Source of the DNA: an uncultured Lachnospiraceae bacterium
GTDB lineage: Bacteria > Bacillota > Clostridia > Lachnospirales > Lachnospiraceae
Direction: 5' to 3'
NCBI GenBank assembly: GCA_910588285.1
Contig: CAJUQB010000127.1
Coordinates: forward strand, 1-7,075
Length of the DNA stretch: 7,075 nt
Part shown: piece after piece, positions 6,778 through 7,075 of the stretch
Numbering within the stretch: position 1 is the first letter of the stretch
How the letters are laid out: each line of letters begins with the position of its first letter
The notes under the pieces: generated by a model
Databases searched by the model: none
What the model was told of the DNA's origin: nothing
What the model saw: the letters and a program-made list of their open reading frames with translations, nothing else
Translations under genes and position numbers: made by a program

Positions 6778-6805
6778 TTTGAATTCTCCTTCCCACGGCA
6801 TCATC

Positions 6806-7075
6806 TCAGCTGCACAACTTATGAATTGCCACCATGATACTTGCTGCGGAAGCTCCGATAGCAAGAACGTCTCCTGCTGTAGATAAGATGGTAGAAACAT
6901 GATCCCGGCCGGAACTGATGTTTTCAGTAGATAAAGTTTTATAAGTTCGTTCCAGATTCATACGGTTAATTGCTTCCTGAAGTTCCTTGTTGCTCATATT
7001 TGAAACATCCAACTTCTGCATCTCCTTCTGGCGCTTATCGTTGGCAGACTGTCTGGCAATATTAGATGCCGTCTT
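6806..7075 (-). CDS. Phage protein of unknown function, C-terminal end (partial)
   Basis: The reading frame is open from the window edge at 7075 to a TGA at 6806-6808, giving the last 89 residues of a protein whose start is outside. It begins KTASNIARQSANDKRQKEMQ and contains NMSNKELQEAINRMNLERTY, a charged helical segment, then a hydrophobic end (TILSTAGDVLAIGASAASIM and a few more) that could be a single membrane-associated helix. The MS.KEL...I.RMNLE.TY run is one I recall from the C-terminal part of other HHGI(L/K)G(Q/M)KWG-tagged Clostridia phage proteins, so this may be a second member of that group next to the first, but the tag itself is not in view. An internal Met at 7021 is not a likely start: the upstream AAGGAG touches it with no spacing and the frame is open through it. 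It ends 28 bases before the next gene's start. Confidence 0.65.
   Translation of the reverse strand, partial: KTASNIARQSANDKRQKEMQKLDVSNMSNKELQEAINRMNLERTYKTLSTENISSGRDHVSTILSTAGDVLAIGASAASIMVAIHKLCS

Noticed and set aside
6514..6900. Longer version of the HHGILGQKWG N-terminal piece, starting at 6900
   Set aside because: The extra 41 codons overlap the end of the preceding gene in another frame, have no ribosome binding site, and would push the normally N-terminal tag inward. The ATG at 6777 has GGAAGGAG at good spacing.
6806..7021. Complete 71-residue gene starting at the Met at 7021
   Set aside because: The frame is open upstream to the window edge with protein-like sequence, and the AAGGAG next to this ATG has no spacing, so it is more likely the end of a longer protein.
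1..7075. CRISPR array, tRNA gene, insertion sequence, retron, toxin-antitoxin or anti-phage defence cassette
   Set aside because: No regularly spaced repeats, cloverleaf, transposase, reverse transcriptase motif or defence-type gene pair is visible. The window is filled by packed phage head genes on one strand.

Overview
The window is part of the head-and-packaging module of a tailed siphophage or prophage. Every supported gene lies on the minus strand, so the module reads from base 7075 down to base 1. Protein sequence, gene order and strong AGGAGG-type ribosome binding sites point to a Clostridia (probably Lachnospiraceae-like) host. Nothing visible decides between a free phage and an integrated prophage: there is no integrase, att site or bacterial gene. 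The genus-level guess rests on remembered sequence resemblance only.

Layout in the direction of transcription. (1) 7075-6806: C-terminal end of a phage protein whose start lies outside the window. (2) 6777-5880: a protein beginning with the HHGILGQKWG signature seen in many Clostridia phage proteins, here split into two overlapping frames at a seven-A run. (3) 5858-4113: large terminase (ATPase plus nuclease). (4) A textbook intrinsic terminator directly after the terminase stop. (5) 4065-2809: HK97-type portal. (6) 2788-947: HK97-type maturation protease fused in frame to the major capsid protein, with a strong internal ribosome binding site that could also make the capsid protein alone. (7) 922-575: head-closure-like protein. 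(8) 612-304: tail-terminator-like protein. (9) 289-1: N-terminal part of the major tail protein.

Together these genes build a DNA-filled head and the start of a tail. Terminase pumps DNA through the portal, capsid and protease form and mature the shell, two small proteins close the head and join it to the tail, and the tail protein polymerises into the tube. Genes are tightly packed, no intergenic stretch approaches 300 bases, and I saw no promoter, tRNA, CRISPR array, insertion sequence or defence cassette.

The points worth a second look are the single-base frame break in the HHGILGQKWG gene, the internal start and protease-capsid fusion, the terminator inside what should be one late operon, a near-identical translation leader reused before four genes, and a head-to-tail connector set with no recognisable adaptor gene. 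I did not find a clearly new biological system. The least understood part is the pair of genes upstream of the terminase.
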